Shown here: positions 34,038-43,800 of the stretch, one piece after another
Layout of the letters: every line of letters begins with the position of its first letter
Position numbering within the stretch: position 1 is the stretch's first letter
Made by a program: the position numbers and the translations under genes
Notes under the pieces: model-generated
Seen by the model: the letters and a program-made list of their open reading frames with translations, nothing else
The model's database searches: none
Told to the model about the DNA's origin: nothing
Source of the DNA: Rosistilla oblonga
GTDB lineage: Bacteria > Planctomycetota > Planctomycetia > Pirellulales > Pirellulaceae
Length of the DNA stretch: 64,000 nt
NCBI RefSeq assembly: GCF_007751715.1
Contig: NZ_CP036292.1
Coordinates: forward strand, 62,001-126,000
Direction: 5' to 3'

Positions 34038-35870
34038 CTACATCTCTTCCCAGACGCTGTGGTAGCCGCCGATCGCTTCGACGTATTCAAGAAACTCCGT
34101 ATAAAACGGGTTTACGCCCAACGTGGCGCTGTCGCCGACGACGATCAATTTGCGGCGGGCTCGGGTCAGGGCGACGTTCATCCGCCGCTTATCAGCCAGA
34201 AAACCGATCTCGCCGATCGCGTTGGATCGGACCAATGAGATCAGGATCGCTTCTTTTTCGCGGCCCTGAAAACCATCGACCGTGTCGATTTCGATCCGCG
34301 GATGCTGGCACCGCTGTCGCAGCAGGCGGACCTGAGCCGCGTAGGGTGCGATGATCCCGATATCCTCCGCCGCGACGCCCGCTTCTCGCAGTTCGTGCGC
34401 CTTTCGCAGAACCAGAATCGCCTCTTGCGGATTCCGTTTGCTCAGCCCATCGGGTTCGAGCTCCTCGTCCCAACCGGCGCCGGCAGAATCGTAGTAGGTG
34501 ACCGGTTGATCGGTCTCGGGCAGCAGGTCGATCGATTCGAGATCGCTCAATCGGTGCGAAGCGACGCTCGGGTCGGCGACTAATGATCCGTCATAAAACT
34601 GCTGCGAAGCAAAGTTCATGACGTGGTTGTGCATTCGGTACTGAACGTTTAACTGCCGCGTGATCGCGTCGCCGTAATGTTCGACCAGCCGCTGCATCAT
34701 GCTGATCGCAAACCCTTCATCGGCCGCTTCGACCGACAGCACCGTCGGCGGCAACTGGCAGTGGTCCCCGGCCAGAACGATCCGATCGGCGCGGGTGACA
34801 ACGGGCCAGTTGCCCGGTTCGGTGCTCTGACACGCTTCGTCGACCACGGCGAGATCAAACGTCCGGTCTCCCAAGATCTGGCCATCAAACGTCGTCGTCG
34901 CACAGACGATGTCGGCGCGATCGATCACGTTCTGGATCACTTGCCGTTCCATCAACCGAGCGTCGTCGCGCAACCGGCAGGCCTCGCGTCGCAGCGATTG
35001 TTTGTGTCCCTTGTCCGGCTTGGCTCGCGTGTAGCGGCCCAGTTGTCGGAACAGGTCTTCCGATTCACGCATCATCTCGCTGACGACTCGCATCGCCGGA
35101 TCGTTGGCCGCTTGGCCGTCGAGCGTATGCAGTTGCAGGTCTTGATTGACGCGAGCCGGGTGTCCCAGCCGGACCACTTTGGAACCGGCTTGGACCAGTC
35201 GCGTCACCAGGTTGTCGACCGCTGTATTGCTGGGGGCACAAGCCAACACGGTGTCGCCGCGACCGACGGCGTAACGAATCATCTCGACCACGGTTGTCGT
35301 CTTGCCGGTTCCCGGCGGGCCGTGGATGATCGCCACGTCGCGAGCGCTCAAGGCGAACCGGATCGCTTCTTGTTGCGACTGGTTCAGTCGGCTGGAGATC
35401 AAGATCTCGGGCAGCTTGCCAAACGCCGGCTCCCGTTCGCCCAGCAGCACGTCGCGCAGCTGAGCCAAGCGGCCGCGGCTGGTCCGGACCGTCGCCAACG
35501 CTTGGTGCTGGCGGACCCGCGTGACTTCGTCGGGAGACATGTCGATGCGATAGACGTCGCCGTCGGGCCATTGGTCCAGGGCGACTTGGATCGATTCGTT
35601 GTTGCGGCGGCTGACAACGCCCGGCATGCTGTCGATCGAGTGATCGTCTTGGGCGGCGACGATCACCGGCGAACCGACTTTGAAGCGATTCCAGGGGAGT
35701 GGAAGATTGCGATTTCGCTTGACGAAGCTCAGCAGATAACGTCCGCCGAGCCCGGTGTCATGATCGCTGACGACCAGATCCAACAGCGTTTCGCCGTACG
35801 ATTCGGCTTGCTTGCCACTGGCCCGTTGGCGGCGTTCGTCCATCCGCAGCCGCTCGGCGACCGATTCCAT
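34038..35870 (-). CDS. SF1 helicase of the Upf1/IGHMBP2-like family
   Basis: 610 residues from ATG 35870. An N-terminal beta-barrel region (about 25-150) precedes a superfamily 1B helicase core: Walker A HGPPGTGKTTTVVEMI, Walker B VVDEACQST, motif III AGDHCQLPP, motif IV-like NVQYRMH, motif V TVDGFQGREKEAI and motif VI NVALTRARRK. Such proteins are 5'-3' DNA/RNA helicases; the bacterial role is unclear. The frame stays open upstream and encodes NNDSEKHFDQLAEWLK, which resembles the usual N-terminus of the family, but no ATG, GTG or TTG occurs there. ATT at 35921 is a possible rare start that would add 17 residues. The gene is monocistronic. Confidence 0.93.
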   Translation of the reverse strand: MESVAERLRMDERRQRASGKQAESYGETLLDLVVSDHDTGLGGRYLLSFVKRNRNLPLPWNRFKVGSPVIVAAQDDHSIDSMPGVVSRRNNESIQVALDQWPDGDVYRIDMSPDEVTRVRQHQALATVRTSRGRLAQLRDVLLGEREPAFGKLPEILISSRLNQSQQEAIRFALSARDVAIIHGPPGTGKTTTVVEMIRYAVGRGDTVLACAPSNTAVDNLVTRLVQAGSKVVRLGHPARVNQDLQLHTLDGQAANDPAMRVVSEMMRESEDLFRQLGRYTRAKPDKGHKQSLRREACRLRDDARLMERQVIQNVIDRADIVCATTTFDGQILGDRTFDLAVVDEACQSTEPGNWPVVTRADRIVLAGDHCQLPPTVLSVEAADEGFAISMMQRLVEHYGDAITRQLNVQYRMHNHVMNFASQQFYDGSLVADPSVASHRLSDLESIDLLPETDQPVTYYDSAGAGWDEELEPDGLSKRNPQEAILVLRKAHELREAGVAAEDIGIIAPYAAQVRLLRQRCQHPRIEIDTVDGFQGREKEAILISLVRSNAIGEIGFLADKRRMNVALTRARRKLIVVGDSATLGVNPFYTEFLEYVEAIGGYHSVWEEM

Positions 35871-36215
35871 CTTGAGCCATTCGGCGAGCTGATCGAAGTG
35901 CTTTTCGCTGTCGTTGTTAATCGTGTTGTTCCAAAATTTACGGACGCGCTGGCATCGGGGGCGATGCCAGAAATGATAGAGCGTCGCAGAGTCCGTGGCG
36001 AGCCGTCACGGATCACCCGGTGCCACAAGAGATGGCGTGTTGCGTTGCAGGTGCGGGCAGGCGACGAGAGTTCGTCCAGGAGAACATGCCGACACGCTTG
36101 GGCAATCTGCTCCGACGCGTCGGCGCTTTTGCCACTTGTTGGGTGCTCGAATCAAAACCACAGCGGCGAAGTGCCGCCGCTGTGCAGTGGGCTTCGGGCG
36201 AGCAGTTTCGGGAAC

Positions 36216-37172
36216 TTAAGGGCCCGCGATCTCGGTAGCCGAAAACGCTTCGAACTGCTTCGCGATCTCAGCTTCTTCGGTCGTTCCGTCGTGCAAGATC
36301 ACGCGATATCGCAGTTGGATCGTTTCGCCCGGTGCCAAGCGGAAGCCGTCGGTCTTCTCTTTGTCGCCGACAAAATGATAGTGACCGAAGGGATTGGCAG
36401 CAAACAGGCCATAGTTTCGCACGTGCCAGCGGCAGGGGAAATTGAAGCTCGACGGATGGTTCAGGATCGCGATGCCACGCGTCTTGCCTTCAACTGGTCC
36501 GAAGTAGTCGCACCATTTGGCTTTGGTTCCCCAGGCTTCGACGTTCTTTTCGCCGTTGCTGTTCAGGATTGTTCCGCCCGTCTTGGCGTCGACTTTCATC
36601 GTCCCCGCGGTGCGGATTCCGAACGAACCCTCTTTGGTGTCGCCGAAGTGAACTTCGCCAGCCGAAGCGATCAAGGTGAAATCGCAATCGACCCAACGCA
36701 TCGTATCATCGCCACCAAAGATGAACCGGCGGCGGTCCGACAGGATCTTCTTCCCCTCGGGGCTCATCCAGTCGTTAGCCGTCGCGATCACGGCCTGCTT
36801 GCCACCCTTGGCTTCCAGAATTTCTTTCTGCTCGATGACGCCGTGCCCCTCGGTCTCGGCCCAGAAGTCGATGTCGTTGACTTCGCCGTGGGTGAACCAC
36901 AGCGAGCGATGGTGGATGTGATCGCTGCGTTCGTCGGAAGAAGCGTCGCGCATCGGGTAACCGCGAGTCATCTCGACGTCGCCCGGTCCGTACAGCGGCC
37001 AGATGATCGGCTTGGCTCCGCTGCGGAACAGGTAGGTGGCTACGGGCGAATCGCCCTGTTTGATCTCGATCGACTTATCGGTTTTGCGAACCGAAAAATC
37101 TTCGCCGCTGACTGGTGAGACGGCGGCGGTGCTGAGGCAGGTCAGGGCAATCAAAAGGGACAGGTATCGCAT
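36216..37172 (-). CDS. Secreted DUF6807 (PmoA-like) family protein
   Basis: A 318-residue protein with a signal peptide (MRYLSLLIALTCLSTAAVSPVSG). The body matches the DUF6807 or 'PmoA family' proteins abundant in planctomycetes: VATYLFRSGAKPIIWPLYGPG, then the hallmark DHIHHRSLWFTHGEVNDIDFW, FGIRTAGTMK, WCDYFGPVEGKTRGIAIL and the C-terminal NYGLFAANPFGHYHF and LRYRVILHDG. Despite the label, no methane oxidation activity is implied; the fold resembles galactose-mutarotase-like carbohydrate-active proteins. Its His-rich motif suggests metal or sugar binding. It is predicted to be periplasmic and probably linked to polysaccharide use. No operon partner is evident. Confidence 0.9.
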   Translation of the reverse strand: MRYLSLLIALTCLSTAAVSPVSGEDFSVRKTDKSIEIKQGDSPVATYLFRSGAKPIIWPLYGPGDVEMTRGYPMRDASSDERSDHIHHRSLWFTHGEVNDIDFWAETEGHGVIEQKEILEAKGGKQAVIATANDWMSPEGKKILSDRRRFIFGGDDTMRWVDCDFTLIASAGEVHFGDTKEGSFGIRTAGTMKVDAKTGGTILNSNGEKNVEAWGTKAKWCDYFGPVEGKTRGIAILNHPSSFNFPCRWHVRNYGLFAANPFGHYHFVGDKEKTDGFRLAPGETIQLRYRVILHDGTTEEAEIAKQFEAFSATEIAGP

Positions 37173-37328
37173 GCAGAACTCTCGGGGAATGTCAGGCGGT
37201 GAAGTGACAGCGATCGTTTGCGATTGTCGGTAGCTCGACGATCGACCGCTAGGTTGGTAGCTGCCGATTATAGCAGAACGGTCGCTGTTGCACGCAAAAA
37301 CTTCCGCGTCCCAATCCCCTCGGCTGGA

Positions 37329-37754
37329 TCAGTCCTCTTGCAGGCCCAGCGTCTTCAGATCGACAGGTTTGCCGTCGGCCCACAGCGATTCGAGATCGTA
37401 ATAGCCGCGAGTCTCTTGATCGAACAGATGGACGACGATCGTGCCGTAATCGAGCACGATCCAGCGGCTCTCTTGGTAGCCTTCGATCCCCATCCGCTTG
37501 TCGTTGAGCGATTTTTCCAGCACATCGTCGATCTCTTCGCTGATCGCGTGCAGCTGCCGCCGGCTGGTTCCGGTCGCCAGGACAAAATAGTCGAAGAGGA
37601 CCGTTTGGTCGGAAACATCGATCACCATCACGTCGCTACCACGATTTTCGATCGCTACGCGAGCTGCCGCGGTCGCCAGTTCCAGGCTCCGCTGCTTGCC
37701 CGAAACGGGTGGATGCGTCTGTGAATCTTCGTTTTGTGCTTGTTCGCTCACCAA
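37329..37754 (-). CDS. rsfS: Ribosomal silencing factor RsfS
   Basis: A 141-residue protein of the RsfS/DUF143 family. After a 25-residue N-terminal tail, the conserved core runs RSLELATAAARVAIENRGSDVMVIDVSD, FDYFVLATGTSRRQLHAISEEID, ESRWIVLDYGTIVVHLFDQETRGYYDLESLW. RsfS binds ribosomal protein uL14 and blocks subunit joining under starvation. The first possible start is TTG 37754, and GTG 37751 follows it directly; neither has a strong ribosome-binding site. It is usually next to nadD, which is not present here. Confidence 0.95.
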   Translation of the reverse strand: MVSEQAQNEDSQTHPPVSGKQRSLELATAAARVAIENRGSDVMVIDVSDQTVLFDYFVLATGTSRRQLHAISEEIDDVLEKSLNDKRMGIEGYQESRWIVLDYGTIVVHLFDQETRGYYDLESLWADGKPVDLKTLGLQED

Positions 37755-38017
37755 ATCGTCTTGTGTGGTTAAGGTTCTCTTGGAAGGTGGACGATGTCGC
37801 CACCTAATCAGATTCTAACCGATTGCCCTGCCATGTCACCGGTGGCATTCCCTACAGAGCCCAGATTCCCCGAGGTGGTTCGCGCAGGCAATCGAGGGAG
37901 AAAAGGGCCGCAAACCGGGCTGAAGAGGTTATCGAGTCGCAATTGTCTCCGGCGCAAACGACACGAAACTGCTGTGGGAGCGACCCGCAAGGCGCTGTCG
38001 AAGCCCAGGATTCTACG

Positions 38018-39553
38018 TTACGACCAGATATCGCGGTCCAGTAGCCGGTAATTGACAGCTTCTTGCAGGTGAACTTGTTGGATCGTTTCGGCGCCGTCGA
38101 GGTCGGCGATCGTTCGGGCGACTCTCAAGATCTTGTCGTGGGCTCGAGCCGACAAGCCCATCTCTTCGACGCTGTCGCGCAACAGATTGCGACTGGCTTT
38201 GTCGAGTTCGCAGAATTCGCGGACCTCGCGACTGGTCATGTCCGCGTTGCAACGCGTCGTGCGATCGCGAAACCGTTCGGCTTGGGCGGTTCTGCCGGCC
38301 AACACCTCCTCGCGCATCGCGGCGCTGCTGGTCCCAGCGGCGCGACCGGAGAGTTCATCAAATGGGACCGCGGGAACTTCGATGTGGATGTCGATCCGAT
38401 CCAACAGCGGCCCGGAGATGCGCCCCATGTAGCGTTCGATCTGGGGCGGAGTGCAATTGCATTGGCGACGCGTGTCGCCGCGATAGCCACAAGGACACGG
38501 GTTTGCAGCCGCGATTAACATGAAGTTGCACGGGAACGTGCTGGTTCGCAGCGCTCGCGAGATCGTCACGATCCCATCTTCCAAAGGTTGCCGCATCACC
38601 TCCAACGTCTTGCGGTTGAACTCTGGCAATTCATCGAGAAACAGCACCCCGTTGTGGCTCTTCGAAATCTCCCCCGGCGCCGGAGGACTTCCACCGCCTA
38701 CCAACCCCGGTTCGCTGATCGTATGGTGAGGGCTGCGGAACGGCCGCGTGGCCATCAGCGGTTGGCCAGCTCGAAGTTGCCCCAAGACGCTATAAATGCG
38801 AGTCGTTTCGATCGACTCGGCGGCTGTCAAACGAGGCAGTATCGTCGGCAACCGCTTGGCCAACATCGTCTTTCCGCTGCCGGGCGGACCGATCATAAGT
38901 AAGTTATGTTTGCCAGTGGCAGCTAGCGTTAACGCCCGCTTGGCGACCTCTTGGCCGCGGACGTCGCAGAAGTCGATTTCGTAGGTGCTGAACTCATCGA
39001 ACAGTTGTTCCAGCCGACTGGGAGCCGGTTCGATATCCAACGATCCCGACAGAAACCCGACGGCGGCAATCAGGCTGTCGACCGGGATGACTTCGATGTC
39101 TTCGACCACCGCCGCTTCGGCCGCACTTTCGGCGGGGACGATGATCCCTTTCATCCCTTCCGCCGCGGCAGCGATCGCCATCGAGAGCGCTCCTTTGACG
39201 GGACGCGTGTAACCTTCGAGAGCCAGTTCGCCGACGATCGCGTAATCGTCCAGCCGATCGGATTGGAACTGGCCGCTGCCGATCAGCACGCCGATCGAGA
39301 TCGGCAAGTCGAACGAAGGGGCTTGTTTGGGGAGGTCGCCGGGAGCGAGGTTGATAACAACACGATCTTGCGGGCGAGTGAAGCCGCTGTTGACGATCGC
39401 CCGTTCCACCCGATGAGTGCTCTCTTTGACAGCGGTCTCGGGCAGGCCAACCAGAATCGTTTTGGGGAGTGCCGCGGCAGACAGGTCGACTTCGACGTCG
39501 ACCGGCAAAGCATCGATCCCCAGCAGCGTAAACGTTTTTAGTTTGGCAAGCAT
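38018..39553 (-). CDS. YifB/ComM-family Mg-chelatase-like AAA ATPase
   Basis: 511 residues from ATG 39553. The start MLAKLKTFTLLGIDALPVDVEVD is the normal family N-terminus; the frame continues upstream (ATG 39565, ATG 39646) without family support. An N-terminal Lon-protease-like ChlI domain (about 15-135) precedes the AAA core with Walker A MIGPPGSGKTMLAKR, Walker B GVLFLDELPEF, the Cys cluster NPCPCGYRGDTRRQCNC, and GPLLDRIDIHIEVPAVPF. The C-terminal Mg_chelatase_C domain ends LLDRDIWS. Family knowledge: ComM is a hexameric branch-migration helicase in natural transformation; the general role of YifB is less sure. It is downstream of a small secreted protein gene on the same strand. Confidence 0.95.
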   Translation of the reverse strand: MLAKLKTFTLLGIDALPVDVEVDLSAAALPKTILVGLPETAVKESTHRVERAIVNSGFTRPQDRVVINLAPGDLPKQAPSFDLPISIGVLIGSGQFQSDRLDDYAIVGELALEGYTRPVKGALSMAIAAAAEGMKGIIVPAESAAEAAVVEDIEVIPVDSLIAAVGFLSGSLDIEPAPSRLEQLFDEFSTYEIDFCDVRGQEVAKRALTLAATGKHNLLMIGPPGSGKTMLAKRLPTILPRLTAAESIETTRIYSVLGQLRAGQPLMATRPFRSPHHTISEPGLVGGGSPPAPGEISKSHNGVLFLDELPEFNRKTLEVMRQPLEDGIVTISRALRTSTFPCNFMLIAAANPCPCGYRGDTRRQCNCTPPQIERYMGRISGPLLDRIDIHIEVPAVPFDELSGRAAGTSSAAMREEVLAGRTAQAERFRDRTTRCNADMTSREVREFCELDKASRNLLRDSVEEMGLSARAHDKILRVARTIADLDGAETIQQVHLQEAVNYRLLDRDIWS

Positions 39554-39682
39554 GCCGTTTAACATAACGCTGATTGGTGCCGCGGGGAAGCATTTTTGAG
39601 CTTCGAAACCCCGCGGTTCGCTTTTGTGCTGCGAAAGGGCAAACAATTCGCAGTATCGGAGCAGGGAACGGCGGTCGGCCGA

Positions 39683-40018
39683 TCAGTGTTCGTGGATCGT
39701 CGTAAATCCGAGCTTCTTCAGCCACGCTTCCCACTGGTGGGCGGTGTCGTGATCTTTGACTGTCAATTGCTTCCACTTGGGGCAGCGGTATTTGACGTCT
39801 TTGTGATTGCCGTGGTCGCTGACTTCCATCTCGACCTTCAGCGTTTTAAAGGCTTTGATCAGTTTTTCGGCATCGTCGTTGTTTCTGGTGTGTTTGTTCT
39901 TCCATTCCAACAACTGATACTTCACTACTTCTTTGGTTTCGGCACCTGCAGGTTCTGCCGGGGCCGTTGCCGCGAAGCTCAAACAAATCGTGGCGGCCAA
40001 CAGGAGTCGCATCATCAT
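39683..40018 (-). CDS. Small secreted protein of unknown function, 111 residues
   Basis: A signal peptide (MMMRLLLAATICLSFAATAPA) is followed by a compact domain of about 85 residues rich in Lys, His and Trp: VVKYQLLEWKNKHTRNNDDAEKL, VEMEVSDHGNHKDVKYRCPKW, HQWEAWLKKLGFTTIHEH. The alpha/beta alternation and the single Cys suggest a small ferredoxin-like or heavy-metal-associated-like fold, but no metal CxxC is present. Three Met codons begin the protein, so the exact start is uncertain. I do not recognise the family beyond its similarity in style to short planctomycete exported proteins. yifB lies downstream on the same strand. Confidence 0.75.
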   Translation of the reverse strand: MMMRLLLAATICLSFAATAPAEPAGAETKEVVKYQLLEWKNKHTRNNDDAEKLIKAFKTLKVEMEVSDHGNHKDVKYRCPKWKQLTVKDHDTAHQWEAWLKKLGFTTIHEH

Positions 40019-40827
40019 AGGTCACTCTCCAGGGTGGTTTGGATTTCTTGACGGTTGCATCGGCGCCCCCCAGTCGAGGGTGCGGGAGATCCGATCGGTC
40101 GCCATCGAACAAGCGTCGCACGCTTGCGTTCAGTTTTCGGTAGCGGGCGAGGATTCTAGCCAACAATCGACCGCCACGACAACCGAGCTTCAAAACGCCT
40201 GCCTTGGCTATCCACTGCATTACAGGCTTTCGGGTCGATGCTTCCTGCTGGACCAATCCGGGGTGGGGTAAGTGGTGTTCAAGCGAATCGACAGCCGGTT
40301 TCCCCCAATCCCAGTGTGAGCCAAAGAGTGCGAACTACGGGCGTTTACAGGGATTCTGTGGAAAGTCCTTGATGATCATTGTCGAACATGCATTGACGCA
40401 CGCGGCTGCCCCTCCCCGAACCTCGCTTCGCTGGTTCGACCCTCCCCCGCAAACTTCGTTTGGGGCGGGTGGAGTTATGTGTGACTTCACCCGCTAGGCG
40501 AAGCCAGGGAGGGTCGGAAAACAAGCGTTTAGCGAGTTTTCCGGGGATGGCGTTCCACTGGTGTGAGAGGTAGTGAATGCTTCGCAGACTCCTCCCCCCG
40601 AACCTTGCTTCGCTGGTTCGACCCTCCCGTGCAAACTTCGTTTGGGGCGGGTGTAGTTATGTGTGACTTCACCCGCCCGGCGAAGCCAGGGAGGGTCGGA
40701 AAACAAGCGTTTAGCGACGTTTCCCGGGGAGGGCCTTCCACTGGGGCGAGCATCACGAAACTGTTCTGCCTGGAACCTCGCGGCACTGGTTCGCCCGTTT
40801 GCACGGTCCTGGACCGTGCTCGGCGAT
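40019..40827. other. Intergenic region containing the inverted 182-bp repeats
   Basis: No gene is visible in these 809 bases. 40019-40400 shows nothing I can name. 40409-40745 holds two copies of the 182-bp element (listed separately). A perfect 19-base palindrome, GCACGGTCCTGGACCGTGC, lies at 40801-40819, 9 bases past the stop of the second NRPS; it could form a 9-bp stem and stabilise or end the NRPS message, although it lacks a T run. Confidence 0.6.
40409..40745 (-). repeat. Two tandem copies of the 182-bp palindromic element, inverted
   Basis: The same element as at 18.6-19.2 kb, in the opposite orientation. The marker CTGGTTCGAC ends at 40440 and again at 40622, the same 182-base period. 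Each copy has CTCCCCGAACCTCGCTTCG, then a TTCGTTTGGGGCGGGTG block, CTTCACCCGC, and GAGGGTCGGAAAACAAGCG TTTAGCGA. The copies differ slightly from each other (for example GAGTTTTCCGGGG against GACGTTTCCCGGGG) and from the first array, indicating independent ageing. Confidence 0.88.
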
Positions 40828-43800
40828 TTAAGAAACGAGTGCCTGTTCGGTCTGCTGCATGATCGTCTCCAGCGATTTTGCTAGCACTTCCACCGCCGGG
40901 GGCTGCAGCATGTGAGCGTGGTCGCCCGGGACCTGGACGTTCCGCACTTCGGTGACATGCGACTGCCACCCCAGAGCGGTGTCGTCGAACAGGTTTCCGG
41001 TCCGCGCTTGTTCGGCGGGGCGGATCAGGGTCAACGGACCATCAAACTTTGGTGCCCGATACGTGTGGACCGCTTTGACATTTGCTTGGAAGACTTGGTA
41101 GACGTTTTGGCCGTAATCGGAGGCTTCGTCCGGCACGATCCCCGCCTGAGCGGCTTGGCTGGTGAAGTAGGCCAGCTGTTCGGCTGGCGACTTTTTCCGC
41201 AACTCTTCCAACGAGAAATGAGCTTCGGCGCCGGGGAACAGAGCCATGATCAGCGGCAGGAAGTCCTCTTCGCTGAGCGTCGAGTTGTCGTCCATCAGCC
41301 CCGAATCGATCAGCCCCAGCATCCCGACCTCGCGTCCCATCGCCTTCAATTGACAAGCGACTTCATACGCGATGTTCCCTCCCAGCGACCATCCGGTGAC
41401 GTGCAACATTCCCTCGGGGCATTGCTGCTGGATCGCTTTCGCGTAATGCGCGGCCATCTCCTCCACCGTCTCTTGCGGCGGGTGGCTGCCGTCGACGCCG
41501 ACCGCCTGCAGTCCATAGACCGGGCGGTCCTGCGACAGGCTGCGGGCCAGTTCCAGGTAGCAGAAGACGGTTCCGCCAGCCGGATGGATGCAGAACAAAG
41601 GGACGCCGGAGTCGCTGGTTCGCAGCGGGACCAGCGACGATGCGGTCATGGCTGATTCGGGCCGGCCGAGGATCGATGCCAGATGCGCGACCGTGGGGTC
41701 TTGGAAAAGAGCGGCCAGCGGGATCGCATGCCCGGCCAGGCGTTCGATCTCGGACATCATCCGGACCGCCAACATGCTGTGTCCGCCCAGTTCGAAGAAG
41801 TTGTCGACGCGGCCGATCGGACGAACATCCAACAGATCTTCCCAGATCCCCGCGATCAATCGCTCCTCGTCAGTCGCCGGTGGTTCAAACCCCGCGGCTC
41901 CTTCCGGGCGTCCCGCCGGGGCGGGCAAGCGGTCTTTGTCCAGCTTGCCGTTGATCGTCCGCGGGATCTCGTTTAACGTAACCACTGACGACGGGATCAT
42001 GTATTGCGGCAGCCGATCCTTCAACGCATCGCGTACCTGTTTGGCAAACTGTTGTTGCGTCCGACTGGCCAACGGGTTGCTGGCGAATTGCCCAAGCCCC
42101 TCCAGCCCGACCAGCGTACCTGGCATCACAGGAGCCACCGCCGTTACCGATTCCGCCACATCAACGACCGCGTCGATCGTGACGTCGAAGGCAGCGGGAT
42201 CGTCCACGTTCCAGGAGAGATTGACCGACCTGTCGAGATCGGTCGCAAGTTTCCAGAATGTTTGCGGATGTTGGGTCGGGATCTCGCCGACCGATTGCTT
42301 CAGTTCGCCAACGCTTCGGTCCTCGACGAACCTGGCCAGTTTGTTCTGGATCGCGACGTCGCGGGCGACCCGCGAGTTCGGAACACCTTGTAACACAAAA
42401 GCCTGATCTGGCGATTGAGCCAACTGTTGAGCAAACGATTCGAAATCGAAGTCGTCCGTGAATTCGATCCGCTGTCGATCCTCGGCCGGCGTCGGTCGAT
42501 CGAACTCCAGCACTACGTCGTACCGGAACCAACTGAGTTCATTTTCGGCGGTGGCATCTTTCAACTGAACCGTGACGCCGGTCAAGTTTTCGATTCGCGA
42601 CTTGAGCGCGGCGAACAACCGTGGGTCGACCAACAGTTCCTCTTCGTGTTGGATCCGCGCTGCAACGCGGTCTCGCAGCGACTTGATCGACAGCGCGTCG
42701 GGAGCCTGTTGCAGTTCGATCGCCGTCGCCATCGTCGACTGCAAACGGTAGTTCCGCAGATCGCCCAGGAACATCCGTCCGCCGGGAGCCAGCAGACGCG
42801 AGGCCTGTTGGATGACGCGAGCCAGGTAGTCGACGCTGGGGAAATATTGGACGACCGAGTTGAGCACGATCAGATCGAAGCGGCGATCGGCCAGGTTTTC
42901 CAAATCGTCGGCCGGCTGATGGAACAATTCGACTTTGCCCGCCAATTCGGGGCGGTTCTTCAGCGCTTGCCGCACGTTTTCCAACGACGGAGCCAACAGA
43001 TCGGTTCCGACGTACGAATCGCATTGGCCAGCGATCCGCAACAGAATCAGCCCCGTTCCGCAGCCGATCTCCAGCACGTTTTGCGGATGCAAATCTTCGA
43101 TCCGCCGCGCCGCCGCATCGGCCCACTCGACCATCTCATCGCCCGGGATCGGTTGCCCCGTAAACGTGCTGATCCAACCGGTGATGTTGAACTCGGGGTT
43201 CAGCACCGGTGGCGCGACGCGGTGCGCGTTGGTGAACAGATCGCTCCAGCTGTCGACATGCGCGTGCTCGAGCGACTGCGCCGCGGAATCCTGTCTGGCG
43301 GCCGACTCGGGCACAACGTAAGCGACCAGCTGTCCCGAATCAGCTTCGCCTCGCAGCACCACCGCCGCTTGGCGAACTTGTGGCAAACGCTCCAGCGCCG
43401 CCGCGATCTCTCCCGGTTCGATCCGGAAACCACGCAGACTGATCTGATCGTCGACGCGGCCAAGGAACTGCACCACGCCGTCGGGCAACCAACGCCCCAG
43501 GTCGCCGGTCCGATACATCCGCGCCGTCGGATCATCGACAAACGGATCGGGAACGTAGACCTTGGCTGTCAGTTCGGGTTGGTTCAAGTAGCCGCGACCG
43601 ACGCCTCGGCCGCCGATGTAGATCTCTCCCGGCATCCCGATCGGCACCGGCTGGGCTTGCGGATCGAGAACATACATCCGCATGTTCCGCATCGGGCCAC
43701 CGATCGGCGGCCGATCGTCGCTGCACGGATCGGGGATCAGCATCATCGACACGCCAACTGTCGCTTCGGTCGGTCCGTAGCCGTTGAACATCCATCGGCC

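Noticed and set aside
34677-37118. 813-codon plus-strand open frame
   Set aside because: It runs antisense through two unrelated minus-strand genes (helicase and DUF6807) and across their intergenic gap, with no recognisable protein features.
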